From Actinomadura macra NBRC 14102 (GTDB lineage: Bacteria; Actinomycetota; Actinomycetes; Streptosporangiales; Streptosporangiaceae): a DNA stretch of 64,000 nucleotides. The notes below the pieces were generated by a model that was not told the DNA's origin, made no database searches, and saw nothing but the letters and a program-made list of their open reading frames with translations. Position 1 is the stretch's first letter; each line of letters starts with the position of its first letter. The translations under genes were made by a program, and so were the position numbers. Location: NCBI RefSeq assembly GCF_001552215.1, contig NZ_BCQT01000018.1, positions 186,001 to 250,000 on the forward strand. The letters run 5' to 3'. Of this stretch, positions 8,403 through 15,366 are shown piece after piece.

Positions 8403-8636
8403 TCAGCGGCGCCGGTTCCGGTAATGCTGGATGATCAGAGCGGTGGCGCTGGCGAGCGTGGCGGCCCCGAAGGCGGCCGCGACACCGTCGCAGGCGCCCT
8501 TGGTCGCCGTCGTCCCGGCGGCGCCGGTCACCAGCAGCAGCCAGAGCATCGGCCGGGTTTTCCCGCCCTGCGGGCGCGTGGACGGAGTGGAGGAGGGCGC
8601 GGATGACGTCTCGGAGAAGTCGTCAGGGTCCGTCAT
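8403..8636 (-). CDS. Small single-TM protein, divergent from the histidine kinase
   Basis: 77 residues: a Ser/Thr/Pro-rich hydrophilic N-terminal half (~1-28), then hydrophobic segments (~29-43 and ~50-68) and a basic end (HYRNRRR), suggesting a membrane protein with a cytoplasmic C-terminus. An AGGAG sequence 8 nt before the ATG supports expression. I do not recognise the family. Its position, divergent from the sensor kinase and next to the shared palindrome, makes it a possible accessory to the two-component system. Confidence 0.6.
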   Translation of the reverse strand: MTDPDDFSETSSAPSSTPSTRPQGGKTRPMLWLLLVTGAAGTTATKGACDGVAAAFGAATLASATALIIQHYRNRRR

Positions 8637-8725
8637 TTGCGTTCTCCTGATTCAGTGGTGCTATTGCCAGGAGACACGCTAGGAACCGCCATGGTGGAAA
8701 GCGATCCAGCCACCGAGCCGTCTTC

Positions 8726-8743
8726 GGTACAGCAGGCTGTACC
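8726..8743. promoter_or_regulatory. Palindromic operator, copy 2
   Basis: GGTACAGC / GCTGTACC around a central AG, with CAC following on the right as in copy 1 (6936-6957). It lies 62 nt before the preferred histidine-kinase start. It would fall inside the coding region if an upstream in-frame start were used, which is one reason to prefer the start at 8805. Confidence 0.6.
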
Positions 8744-8804
8744 ACGCGCGGCCGTCGGCGCAGATCGCTCTGCTGTCCTGGCGTCACCGGCCGAGGAGGT
8801 ACAG

Positions 8805-10073
8805 ATGCTCGCGGAGGAGTCAGGACCGGCCGTTTCCCGGCGGAGCGGAGGGAAGGCGATAGCGCGCGCCCGCGCCATCCTCGACGCGCTCGAACACCTC
8901 GTGGGCGGCCTCGGCACGGCCATGCTGGCGCTCACCGCCCTGACCTGGATCCTCGTGGTGGGGCTCGCGTGCTTCACCGGTGTGGGCCTCCTCTTAGCCC
9001 GTACCGTGCCACGCGTCGTGCGGACGGCGGCCGACCGGGAGCGCGCGAGGCTCTCCCGGTGGGGTCCGGAGATCATCTGCGCGGGACCAGTACCCAACCG
9101 CGCGCGTGCCGCGTACGCGGACCCGGTCTTCCGGCGTGAGCTGCGCTGGGTGTTCATCCACGGGACGTTGGGCCTGTTCCTCAGCCTGGTGGGGGCGACG
9201 ACCGCGATCAACGCCGCGCAGGACATCACCTTCCCGCTGTGGTGGCGGCTGCTTCCTGAGGGCAAGGCCACGCCGAACCTGGTGTTCTGGACGGTGCGCG
9301 ACAACACCGACGCCGTGGCGGTCTCGCTGCTCGGCGTGGGGCTCGGCGTCGCCTTCCTGGTCCTTGGGACGGGAATGGCCTGGTTGCAGGCGTTGCCGGG
9401 GCGGCGGCTGCTGGTGCCCAACGCCGACAGCGACCTGACCCTGCGGGTCGCGCGGCTGTCGGCCACCCGCGCCGCCGCGCTGGACGCCCACGGGACGGAA
9501 CTGCGGCGGATCGAGCGCTCGCTGCACGACGGGACCCAGAACCGGCTCGTCGCCGTCACCGTGCTGCTCGGTGCGACGCGCCGAGCGCTGGCGCGCGATC
9601 CCGCCAGCGCGGGCGCCGTCCTCGAACGCGCCCAGGACGCCGCCGAGCAGGCGCTGGCCGAGCTCCGCACGGTCGTGCGCAGCATCCTGCCGCCCGTCCT
9701 CGCCGACCGGGGGCTCGCCGGCGCGCTGGCCGGGCTCGCGGCCGACTGCGGAATCCCCTGCCGGGTGGACGTCGACGTCCCCGTCCGCTGCGCCGCGTCC
9801 GTCGAGGCCACCGCCTACTTCATGGCGGCCGAGGCGCTCACCAACATCTCCAGGCACAGCCGGGCCCGGCGCGCCACGGTGACCGTCCGACGGGTGGGCG
9901 ACGTGCTGTCCCTGCTGGTCGAGGACGACGGCGTCGGCGGCGCGGACGAGCAGAGCGGCACGGGGATCGCCGGCATTCGCAGCCGGATCGAGGCGCATGA
10001 CGGCAAGCTCACCCTGACCAGCCCTCCCGGCGGACCGACGACCCTCCGAATGGACCTGCCATGCGGATCGTGA
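8805..10073 (+). CDS. NarL-system sensor histidine kinase
   Basis: A 422-residue sensor kinase with N-terminal membrane segments (~residues 36-65 hydrophobic, two more helices ~115-135 and ~170-195). A HisKA_3 dimerisation domain follows with the phospho-acceptor H241 in SLHDGTQNRL. The HATPase domain has the N-box EALTNISRHSRA (~335-346) and G-boxes VEDDGVGG and GTGIAGIRSR. It would autophosphorylate and pass phosphate to the response regulator encoded 13 nt inside its own 3' end. The ATG at 8805 is preferred: GAGGAGGT precedes it by 5 nt, and the shared palindrome then lies in the promoter. An earlier in-frame start at 8637 would add 56 low-complexity residues. Confidence 0.88.
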   Translation: MLAEESGPAVSRRSGGKAIARARAILDALEHLVGGLGTAMLALTALTWILVVGLACFTGVGLLLARTVPRVVRTAADRERARLSRWGPEIICAGPVPNRARAAYADPVFRRELRWVFIHGTLGLFLSLVGATTAINAAQDITFPLWWRLLPEGKATPNLVFWTVRDNTDAVAVSLLGVGLGVAFLVLGTGMAWLQALPGRRLLVPNADSDLTLRVARLSATRAAALDAHGTELRRIERSLHDGTQNRLVAVTVLLGATRRALARDPASAGAVLERAQDAAEQALAELRTVVRSILPPVLADRGLAGALAGLAADCGIPCRVDVDVPVRCAASVEATAYFMAAEALTNISRHSRARRATVTVRRVGDVLSLLVEDDGVGGADEQSGTGIAGIRSRIEAHDGKLTLTSPPGGPTTLRMDLPCGS

Positions 10074-10720
10074 TCGCCGAGGACGACCCACTGCTGCGCG
10101 AGGGGGTGGCGCTGCTCCTGCGCGCGGAATCGCTGGACGTGGTGGCCACCACCGACTCCCCGGAGGCGTTCCTGGACGCGGTCGACGCCTACGAGCCCGA
10201 CGTCGCCGTGGTCGACGTGCGGATGCCGCCGACCCACACCGACGAGGGGATCAAGGCGGCGGTCGAGGCGCGCCGCCGCCGCCCCGGGCTGGCCGTCCTC
10301 GTGCTGTCGGCCTACGTCGAGCACGCGTTCGCCGCCGAGCTGCTCGCGGCCGGCGCCGACCGGCTCGGCTACCTGCTCAAGGAACGGGTCGGGCGCGTCG
10401 AGCAGTTCCTCGACGCGCTGCACCGGGTGGCCGCCGGCGGCACGGCCATCGATCCGGACGTCGTCGCGCAGCTGCTCACACGTATCCGTCCCGACAGCGC
10501 GCTGGAGCGGCTGACCTCCCGGGAGGGGGACGTGCTCGCGCTGATGGCCGAGGGGCTGGGCAACATCGCCATCGCCGAGCGGCTCTATGTCGCCGAGGGC
10601 ACCGTCCACAAGCACATCCGCAACATCTTCGCCAAGCTCGACCTGTCGCCCTCGGACCGGGCGGACCGGAGGGTCACCGCCGTCCTGCGCTATCTGGAGG
10701 AGACCCAGCGCCGGGTCTGA
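10061..10720 (+). CDS. NarL/FixJ-family response regulator
   Basis: 219 residues. The receiver domain (1-~120) has the acidic pair E7-D8-D9, phospho-acceptor D52 in VVDVRMPP and the conserved Lys in YLLKERV. A C-terminal LuxR-type helix-turn-helix follows (~150-215: LTSREGDVLALMAEGLGN, then GTVHKHIRNIF). It overlaps the kinase gene by 13 nt, so the pair is translationally coupled. It is the best candidate binder of the palindromes at 6936 and 8726. A 12-bp stem hairpin starts 11 nt after the stop. Confidence 0.92.
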   Translation: MRIVIAEDDPLLREGVALLLRAESLDVVATTDSPEAFLDAVDAYEPDVAVVDVRMPPTHTDEGIKAAVEARRRRPGLAVLVLSAYVEHAFAAELLAAGADRLGYLLKERVGRVEQFLDALHRVAAGGTAIDPDVVAQLLTRIRPDSALERLTSREGDVLALMAEGLGNIAIAERLYVAEGTVHKHIRNIFAKLDLSPSDRADRRVTAVLRYLEETQRRV

Positions 10721-10731
10721 CGTCGGATCAT

Positions 10732-10762
10732 CGGCATGGCCCCGTGGCTCGGGGCCATGCCG
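10732..10762. terminator. Bidirectional 12-bp hairpin terminator
   Basis: Perfect stem CGGCATGGCCCC / GGGGCCATGCCG with a 7-nt loop between the convergent response-regulator (ends 10720) and flavoprotein (ends 10793) genes. It can serve both strands. Confidence 0.7.
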
Positions 10763-10792
10763 CGCCGCCCGGCGATGCCGCGCGGTGACTCC

Positions 10793-11797
10793 TCACAGGC
10801 CGTGGCGTCGGTCGGCGGCCACCCGTGCGCAGTTGCGGGCCTCGGTGTCGGCGGAGAACCGGTTCCGGGCGGCCGCGACCGCCTCCCGGGTCTCCTCGGC
10901 GACCAGATCGGCGTTGATCTGGGCCGCGGCGGCGGCGCCCGCGGCGGCCGCGGCTCCGACCTGCGCCATCAGGTCGGTGACATTGCCCGCGACCCAGACC
11001 CCTGGCGCCTCGGCACGTCCGGCCGCGTCCGCGGGGATGTGCTCGCCGGCGCCCGACGGGTGATCCACCGGCCGCAGCCCGAGCCCCGCCAGGAACCCGG
11101 CCCGCGCCACCATCCGGGGCGAGACCGCCAGCGCCTCCCGCGCGACCAGGGTGCCGTCGCTCAGCCGCACACCGGTGAGGCGGTCCTCGACGACCTCCAG
11201 GGACGCCACCTCCCCGTCCACCACCCGGATGTCGCGCGCCGCCAGTTCCTCGACCTGCTCGCCGGTCGGCCGCAGGGTGTGGGAGAAGAACGTGACATCG
11301 TCGCTCCACTGGCGGAACAGCAGCGCCTGATGGACCGAGAGCGGTCCGCTCGCCAACACGCCGATGGCCTGGTCACGGACTTCCCAGCCGTGACAGTACG
11401 GGCAGTGCAGCACGTCACGTCCCCACCGGTCCCGCAGCCCCGGAACGTCCGGTAGCTCGTCGACCAGCCCCGTGGTCACCAGCACCCGGCGCGCCCGGAT
11501 CCTCGAACCATCGACGAGCTCGACCGCGAACCCGCCGTCCTCACGGGCCACGGCACCGACCGTCCCGCGCAGGACCCGGCCGCCAAAGCCGCTGACCTCC
11601 GCCCGTCCCCGTTCCAGCAACTCGCCCGGAGCGATCCCCTCCCGGCCCAGCAGCCCGTGCACATGCCCGGCGGGCGCGTTCCGCGGGTCGCCCGCGTCGA
11701 TCACCACCACCGACCGCCGGGCGCGGGCCAGCATCAGCCCCCCGTTCAGCCCCGCGGCACCGCCGCCGATCACCACCACGTCATAGTCTTCGGACAC
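10793..11797 (-). CDS. NAD(P)/FAD-dependent oxidoreductase, thioredoxin-reductase-like
   Basis: A 334-residue pyridine-nucleotide-disulfide oxidoreductase of the low-molecular-weight thioredoxin-reductase fold. It has an N-terminal FAD dinucleotide motif (VVIGGGAAGLNGG), a redox-active CPYC within HCPYCHGWEV (~residues 125-134), and the C-terminal FAD motif with a helix dipole (GVWVAGNVTD). The NADPH-binding G-x-G-x-x-G is not well preserved (IGVLASGPLS), so the electron donor may be atypical. The GTG at 11797 follows GGAGGT by 6 nt; an upstream GTG at 11821 would add 8 residues. Direct GCAAGTTC repeats upstream may be its operator. The partner protein is unknown. Confidence 0.82.
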   Translation of the reverse strand: MSEDYDVVVIGGGAAGLNGGLMLARARRSVVVIDAGDPRNAPAGHVHGLLGREGIAPGELLERGRAEVSGFGGRVLRGTVGAVAREDGGFAVELVDGSRIRARRVLVTTGLVDELPDVPGLRDRWGRDVLHCPYCHGWEVRDQAIGVLASGPLSVHQALLFRQWSDDVTFFSHTLRPTGEQVEELAARDIRVVDGEVASLEVVEDRLTGVRLSDGTLVAREALAVSPRMVARAGFLAGLGLRPVDHPSGAGEHIPADAAGRAEAPGVWVAGNVTDLMAQVGAAAAAGAAAAAQINADLVAEETREAVAAARNRFSADTEARNCARVAADRRHGL

Positions 11798-11843
11798 ACT
11801 GACCACCTCCACTGACCACACTGCGAACCCGACGCCCCTCCAG

Positions 11844-11874
11844 GCAAGTTCTGTTGCCGAACCCGCAAGTTCGG
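11844..11874. promoter_or_regulatory. Repeat pair upstream of the flavoprotein gene
   Basis: GCAAGTTC occurs at 11844-11851 and 11865-11872, two helical turns (21 bp) apart. The second copy lies inside an inverted repeat CCGAAC-6 nt-GTTCGG (11857-11874). This is compatible with a dimeric repressor or activator site 50-75 nt upstream of the GTG. No regulator gene is adjacent. Confidence 0.4.
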
Positions 11875-11890
11875 ACGTCAGCCGAAAGGG

Positions 11891-12019
11891 CTACTGCCAC
11901 AGGTCGATGGGGACGTGGCGGACGGCTCGCCCCGCCTGGTCGAGGATCCAGCCCATGCGTTTGGGATTGGCCAAGGTCAGGGAGCGGCCGAGGATCGGGC
12001 CGCGCGCCGCTGGCAGCGC
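11891..12019 (-). pseudogene. Possible 3' remnant of an unidentified gene
   Basis: The minus strand keeps a 42-codon open stretch ending in a plausible C-terminus (MGWILDQAGRAVRHVPIDLW, then stop) with no start codon and a stop immediately upstream. It reads like the tail of a lost gene. I do not recognise the parent family; chance is possible. Confidence 0.25.
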
Positions 12020-12099
12020 CTACGGTCGGCGGGACCGGCCTGGGTCACCGCCTACGGCGGGCACTTCGTAACGATCCCCCCCACACCCCCGCGTGCCTG

Positions 12100-12590
12100 G
12101 CGCTCGCCGCCGTCCTGGCCGCGACCGTGCCGCTCGGTGCGGGCTCGGTCCCGGTGGTGCCCGGCGCGACCGTCTTCGACCTCGGTCAGGGCGCCGACGC
12201 CAATGACCACATGGAGAAGATCCCCGGCCTGGACGCGGGATACCAGGCGGCCAAACCGTGAGCATCGACCTCGGCGACGGCCTGTACGTCGGCGCGCTGG
12301 TCGTCGTCAACTCCGCCGGCAAGGTCTACAACCAGGCCGAAGGGTGCGAGCTGTACACGCTCTACATGGAGGTCGGGAACGAGTTCGGTGACACCCGGCG
12401 CCCGCCGCGCGGCTGCCAGACCTCCGCGGGTCCGAAGTCCGACCCTCGCCCGGGTCACACCGACCGCAAGGTCGACGAGAACACCACCATCGGCGTGGTC
12501 GCCACCAACGCGACCCTCACCGCCGCCCAGGCCCAGAAGATGGCCCAGGTCGCCCATGATGGTCTGGCACGGGCGATCCGCCACCCCGCT
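12100..12590 (+). pseudogene. Degraded P1-family peptidase (DmpA/L-aminopeptidase-like)
   Basis: Pieces of a P1 (DmpA/BapA) N-terminal-nucleophile aminopeptidase survive in two frames. VPVVPGATVFDLGQG sits in the frame ending at 12261. Continuing in the next frame from 12258 are DLGDGLYVGALVVVNSAG and later NTTIGVVATNATLTAAQAQK with MAQVAHDGLARAIR. In the family the last block contains the self-cleavage site before the catalytic Thr/Ser (here N-T-T). The start, the stretch between the first two blocks and the C-terminus (after ~12585 the match collapses) are missing. The gene is therefore frameshifted and internally deleted, and no functional product is expected. Confidence 0.7.
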
Positions 12591-12661
12591 GGGCGACCGA
12601 CGAACCTACTGCCAGGTCTTCGTCGGCGCCTGCACTACCCGCACCCCCCGATAGCGTCACC

Positions 12662-12709
12662 CGGCCCGGCCTGGTCGGCGCTGACCGGAGCGCCGACCAG
12701 GCCGGGCCG
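12662..12709. terminator. 21-bp perfect stem hairpin
   Basis: The arms at 12662-12682 and 12689-12709 are exact reverse complements (21 bp, core CGGCCTGGTCGGC...) with a 6-nt loop GACCGG. It lies between the relic gene and the 3' end of the SARP-like gene (stop at 12738), so it probably terminates transcription from both sides. It is the longest perfect stem noted in the window. Confidence 0.7.
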
Positions 12710-12737
12710 ACCGGGAACGGGGCCGAGCCCGCGAGCC

Positions 12738-13655
12738 TCAGCCCCGGCTCATCTCGTTCGGAGCGGATGCCTTCTCGTCAACACCGCACTCGTTCACCCC
12801 GCACTCGTTCACATCGCGCTCGTCACCACCGCGCTCGTCAACACCGCACAGGCGCGGCGTCGGGATATCGAGCAGATGTGAGGTTGGGCGACCTATGGCC
12901 GTGTCCCGGCGCCGGAGCGGAGGGTCGGGGGCTGGAAACGACGAGGCGGCATAGGGGGCGGGCTGGACGAGGCGGCTGAGCGATGGGGAGGGGAGGACGT
13001 TCAGTTCGCGGCGGATCAGGCTCGCGTAGCGCTGGTAGCTCTTGCGGGCTTCGACGACGTTGCCCTCGGCCAGATGGGCTTCGATGAGGGCCCGCTGCGC
13101 GCTCTCGCGCAGCGGCTCGGCGTTGATGGCGAGCATGGCGGCCTCGACGGCGTCGGCGTGACGGCCGAGCCTGGCCAGCCGGCGGCTGAGCGACTCCAGC
13201 GCGTGCAGCATTCGCTGGCGGAGCCGTTCGCGCTCCAGCAGGGCCCAGTCGTCGTAGTAGCCGGGGAGAAGGTCGAGCGCGTCCAGGCAGGTGGGAGAGA
13301 CGTCCAGGTCGGCACGCTCCTCGGCGCCGGCGATCAGGCGTCCGGCCCAGTCGCCGATGAGGTGGGCGTCGACCGCCACTCCGCCGTCCAGCCAGATCGA
13401 CCATTTGTCGGAGGCCAGGACCTCGATCTGCGCGCCCCGCAGCCGCCACAGCGCGGAGCGCAGATTGCCGGAGGCGCGTTCGCCGTCGCTGCCCGGCCAC
13501 AGCGCGTCGGCGGCGCAGCGGCGATCGACCCGCCGCCGGTTGAGGGCGACGAACGCCAGCAACCGCCTGCTACCGCGGGGGATGTCCTGGCGCCGGCCGC
13601 CGACCGTGACGTACGGGCCTTCGAACAGATGCAACATCGACGCCTGCGTGTCCAT
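12738..13655 (-). CDS. SARP/BTAD-type transcriptional activator
   Basis: A 305-residue regulator. Residues ~5-90 resemble the OmpR-like winged helix of SARPs (GSRRLLAFVALNRRRVDRRC, then NLRSALWRLR). Residues ~100-240 are a bacterial transcriptional activation (BTAD) domain, ending with REARKSY-like helices (EGNVVEARKSYQRYASLIR). The C-terminal ~60 residues are low complexity, with five pentapeptides of the CGVDE/CGVNE type encoded by a 15-bp tandem repeat. The ATG at 13655 follows AGGGGAG. The gene is divergent from the contractile injection system operon. GTGAC boxes in both promoter regions make it the likely activator of that operon and of itself (inference). No ATPase/TPR extension is present. 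Confidence 0.78.
   Translation of the reverse strand: MDTQASMLHLFEGPYVTVGGRRQDIPRGSRRLLAFVALNRRRVDRRCAADALWPGSDGERASGNLRSALWRLRGAQIEVLASDKWSIWLDGGVAVDAHLIGDWAGRLIAGAEERADLDVSPTCLDALDLLPGYYDDWALLERERLRQRMLHALESLSRRLARLGRHADAVEAAMLAINAEPLRESAQRALIEAHLAEGNVVEARKSYQRYASLIRRELNVLPSPSLSRLVQPAPYAASSFPAPDPPLRRRDTAIGRPTSHLLDIPTPRLCGVDERGGDERDVNECGVNECGVDEKASAPNEMSRG
12774..12848. repeat. Five tandem 15-bp repeats inside the SARP-like gene
   Basis: Five imperfect head-to-tail units of 15 bp (CTCGTCAACACCGCA type) starting at 12774, 12789, 12804, 12819 and 12834. On the coding strand they give the pentapeptides CGVDE, RGGDE, RDVNE, CGVNE and CGVDE. Length is a multiple of three, so copy-number change keeps the frame. 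Confidence 0.85.
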
Positions 13656-13678
13656 TGGCTCCCCTTGCCGTGGAACGG

Positions 13679-13738
13679 GGTCACGTGACGGTAGGTCACC
13701 TACCGTCACCACTTCGTCACAGTCTCGCCCAACGTCAC
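13679..13738. promoter_or_regulatory. GTCAC-box array with a 25-bp palindrome upstream of the SARP-like gene
   Basis: (C/G)GTCAC occurs at 13679, 13694, 13704, 13715 and 13733; three of these are 10-11 bp apart, i.e. on one helix face. Within it, 13685-13709 is a perfect palindrome (12-bp arms GTGACGGTAGGT / ACCTACCGTCAC, central C). On the minus strand the boxes read GTGAC(C/G), the same core found at the CIS promoter (13994, 14005). It lies 24-83 bp before the regulator ATG, so autoregulation is plausible. Confidence 0.6.
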
Positions 13739-13944
13739 ACGCGAGGTCGACCCCCGTCCGGTGGAGCGGACCGCAAGAAGTCGGCGACCGCGGCGGCCGC
13801 CGCGTCCGCGTCGGAGAAGTGGCGGACGGGTTCAGGGCAGCCGAGCACGACGTCCCGAGTGATGATCAGTGAGATGAGCAGGCCCGTTGGCTGGCTTTCC
13901 ACCCTGAGGAGGCAGACCGCGGTGTGCGCGCGTGGTCCGTGCAT
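13735..13944 (-). CDS. Small hypothetical protein
   Basis: 69-71 residues beginning MHGPRAHTAVCLLRVESQP and ending with an Ala-rich helix (DADAAAAAVADFLRS). The pattern 'short beta-strands, then DADAA..AV.DFL' is one I associate with small conserved actinobacterial proteins of unknown role, but I cannot name a family. An in-frame GTG at 13950 would add two residues, and neither start has a strong ribosome-binding site. It is co-directional with the SARP-like gene, and its 3' end overlaps the GTCAC array by a few bases. Confidence 0.45.
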   Translation of the reverse strand: MHGPRAHTAVCLLRVESQPTGLLISLIITRDVVLGCPEPVRHFSDADAAAAAVADFLRSAPPDGGRPRV

Positions 13945-13992
13945 GCCCACACCATGAACCCGACGGCGTCACCGTGCTGTTATGCGACGCGA

Positions 13993-14027
13993 CGGTGACG
14001 GCGCGGTGACTATGCGCAACCTAGGGT
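13993..14027 (+). promoter_or_regulatory. Candidate SARP-boxed promoter of the CIS operon
   Basis: CGGTGAC heptamers at 13993-13999 and 14004-14010 are separated by exactly 4 bp (11-bp period), the geometry known for SARP binding sites. A TAGGGT at 14022-14027 can act as the -10. It ends 7 nt before an ATG at 14035 that opens an 11-codon leader (MDELRPTGAPP), whose TGA overlaps the GTG start of the first CIS gene. So a leaderless, translationally coupled start is possible. Confidence 0.5.
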
Positions 14028-14066
14028 CCCGGGCATGGACGAGTTGCGACCGACGGGCGCCCCGCC

Positions 14067-15284
14067 GTGACGAGCCTGGTCGTTCACGACATGACGGTGC
14101 CGTGGAGTTCGACCGACCCCGCGCTGCGCATGACGGTGGAGCGGCGTCCGCTCTTCGGCGCCGAGACCGTCGTCGGGCGGCTGCGCCACGACGGCGGCGC
14201 GACCGGAGCCGCCGAGTTCGTGCCGGCGGCGCCCCTCGACCTGACGGGGGCGGAGGAACTGCGGCTGTGGATCCAGGCCGACCGCCCGGCCGACGGGTCG
14301 GGCCGGCGACCCTACTACCTGGCGCTGACCTACCAGGACGCCGCCGACGGCCCGGCCGACCGGCACCGCTGGTACCTGCCCGCGGGTGCGCCGGGTACCT
14401 GGGAGCAGCGCCGCATCGGCATCGAGGCAGACCGGCGCGGTGCGGTCCGACGGTTCGCGCTGGAGCCCCTCGGCCCGGCGCCGTTCACCGTCCGGCTCTC
14501 GCCACTGCTCGCGGTGCGCGAGGAGATGCTCGACGACGTCGAACGCGCGCTGCGCGACGCGCTCGCAGGTGTGGAACCGCCAGGGCTGGCCCGGATCCCG
14601 GTCGCGGCGGCGGTGAGCGCCGGGGCCACCGTCGTGCCGGTGACGGGGCGGGGGTTCGCGGCCGGCAACAGGGTCCGGCTGGACGGCGGGACCGCGGGCA
14701 CCGAGGTGCACGACCTGGTCGAGGCGGCGGCCGATCCCGCGACGGGGCGGAGCACGCTGACCCTGGCCCGGCCGCTCGGCGGCGCGTTCACCCCGTCCGG
14801 CGGCACCGTCACCGTGCTGGTGCCGGTGACCGACGAGCCGGTCACACCGCGCATCGCCCTCGCGCCGCTCGACGTGCGCGAGGACCTGCCCCGGTCGTGG
14901 CAGCTCGACCAGCGGGACAGCTTCCGGCCGCGCGGCGCGCTCACGGTGTGCAGCGTCCGCCGGGCCGCCCGCGCCTACCTGGCCGACTACCAGCTCGACG
15001 TGGTGGCCGCGCGTGACCGGGCGGCCTTGGTCGGAGCGGTGGTGCGCCGGCTGTCCGCCGACCGGGCGTTGTGGATCGACGGGGCGCCCGCGCCGGTGTG
15101 GATCGTCCCGGCGCCGCTGCTGGAGCGCGACTCCCGGGGCCCGGCACCGGTGTACGTCCGGGTGGGCGCGCGTGCCGAGGTGGCCGCCCGCCGCGAGATC
15201 GCGTGCGTGGCGCGCGTCGAGTCCCGGACCGGGCAGCCGGGCGGCTCCGGCGAAGACGACGAGGGGATCGTGGTCGGGTCATGA
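14067..15284 (+). CDS. First gene of the CIS locus, possible tail-completion protein
   Basis: A 405-residue protein I cannot assign with certainty. It shows a beta-rich N-terminal half (~30-150), an inserted small beta domain (~170-250, PVAAAVSAGATVVPVTGRGF) and a C-terminal alpha/beta part (~270-395: RAARAYLADYQLDVVA, then ADRALWIDGAPAPVWIVPAP). The last part recalls the small alpha/beta fold of phage tail-terminator proteins, and its position just before the sheath genes fits a terminator/completion role. It lacks obvious DUF4255 (Afp16/Pvc16) motifs. The GTG start overlaps a possible 11-codon leader peptide. An 82-nt gap follows before the sheath gene. Confidence 0.6.
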   Translation: MTSLVVHDMTVPWSSTDPALRMTVERRPLFGAETVVGRLRHDGGATGAAEFVPAAPLDLTGAEELRLWIQADRPADGSGRRPYYLALTYQDAADGPADRHRWYLPAGAPGTWEQRRIGIEADRRGAVRRFALEPLGPAPFTVRLSPLLAVREEMLDDVERALRDALAGVEPPGLARIPVAAAVSAGATVVPVTGRGFAAGNRVRLDGGTAGTEVHDLVEAAADPATGRSTLTLARPLGGAFTPSGGTVTVLVPVTDEPVTPRIALAPLDVREDLPRSWQLDQRDSFRPRGALTVCSVRRAARAYLADYQLDVVAARDRAALVGAVVRRLSADRALWIDGAPAPVWIVPAPLLERDSRGPAPVYVRVGARAEVAARREIACVARVESRTGQPGGSGEDDEGIVVGS

Positions 15285-15366
15285 CGGCGCACGAGGGCGG
15301 TCCGCGTGGCGCTCGGCGTGGACCGAGCCCGACGGAACCGCACGGCAACCGAAGGGACGTCATGAC

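Noticed and set aside
12774..12848. CRISPR-like short repeats
   Set aside because: Units are directly tandem without spacers, are imperfect and lie inside a coding region in frame; no cas genes are near.
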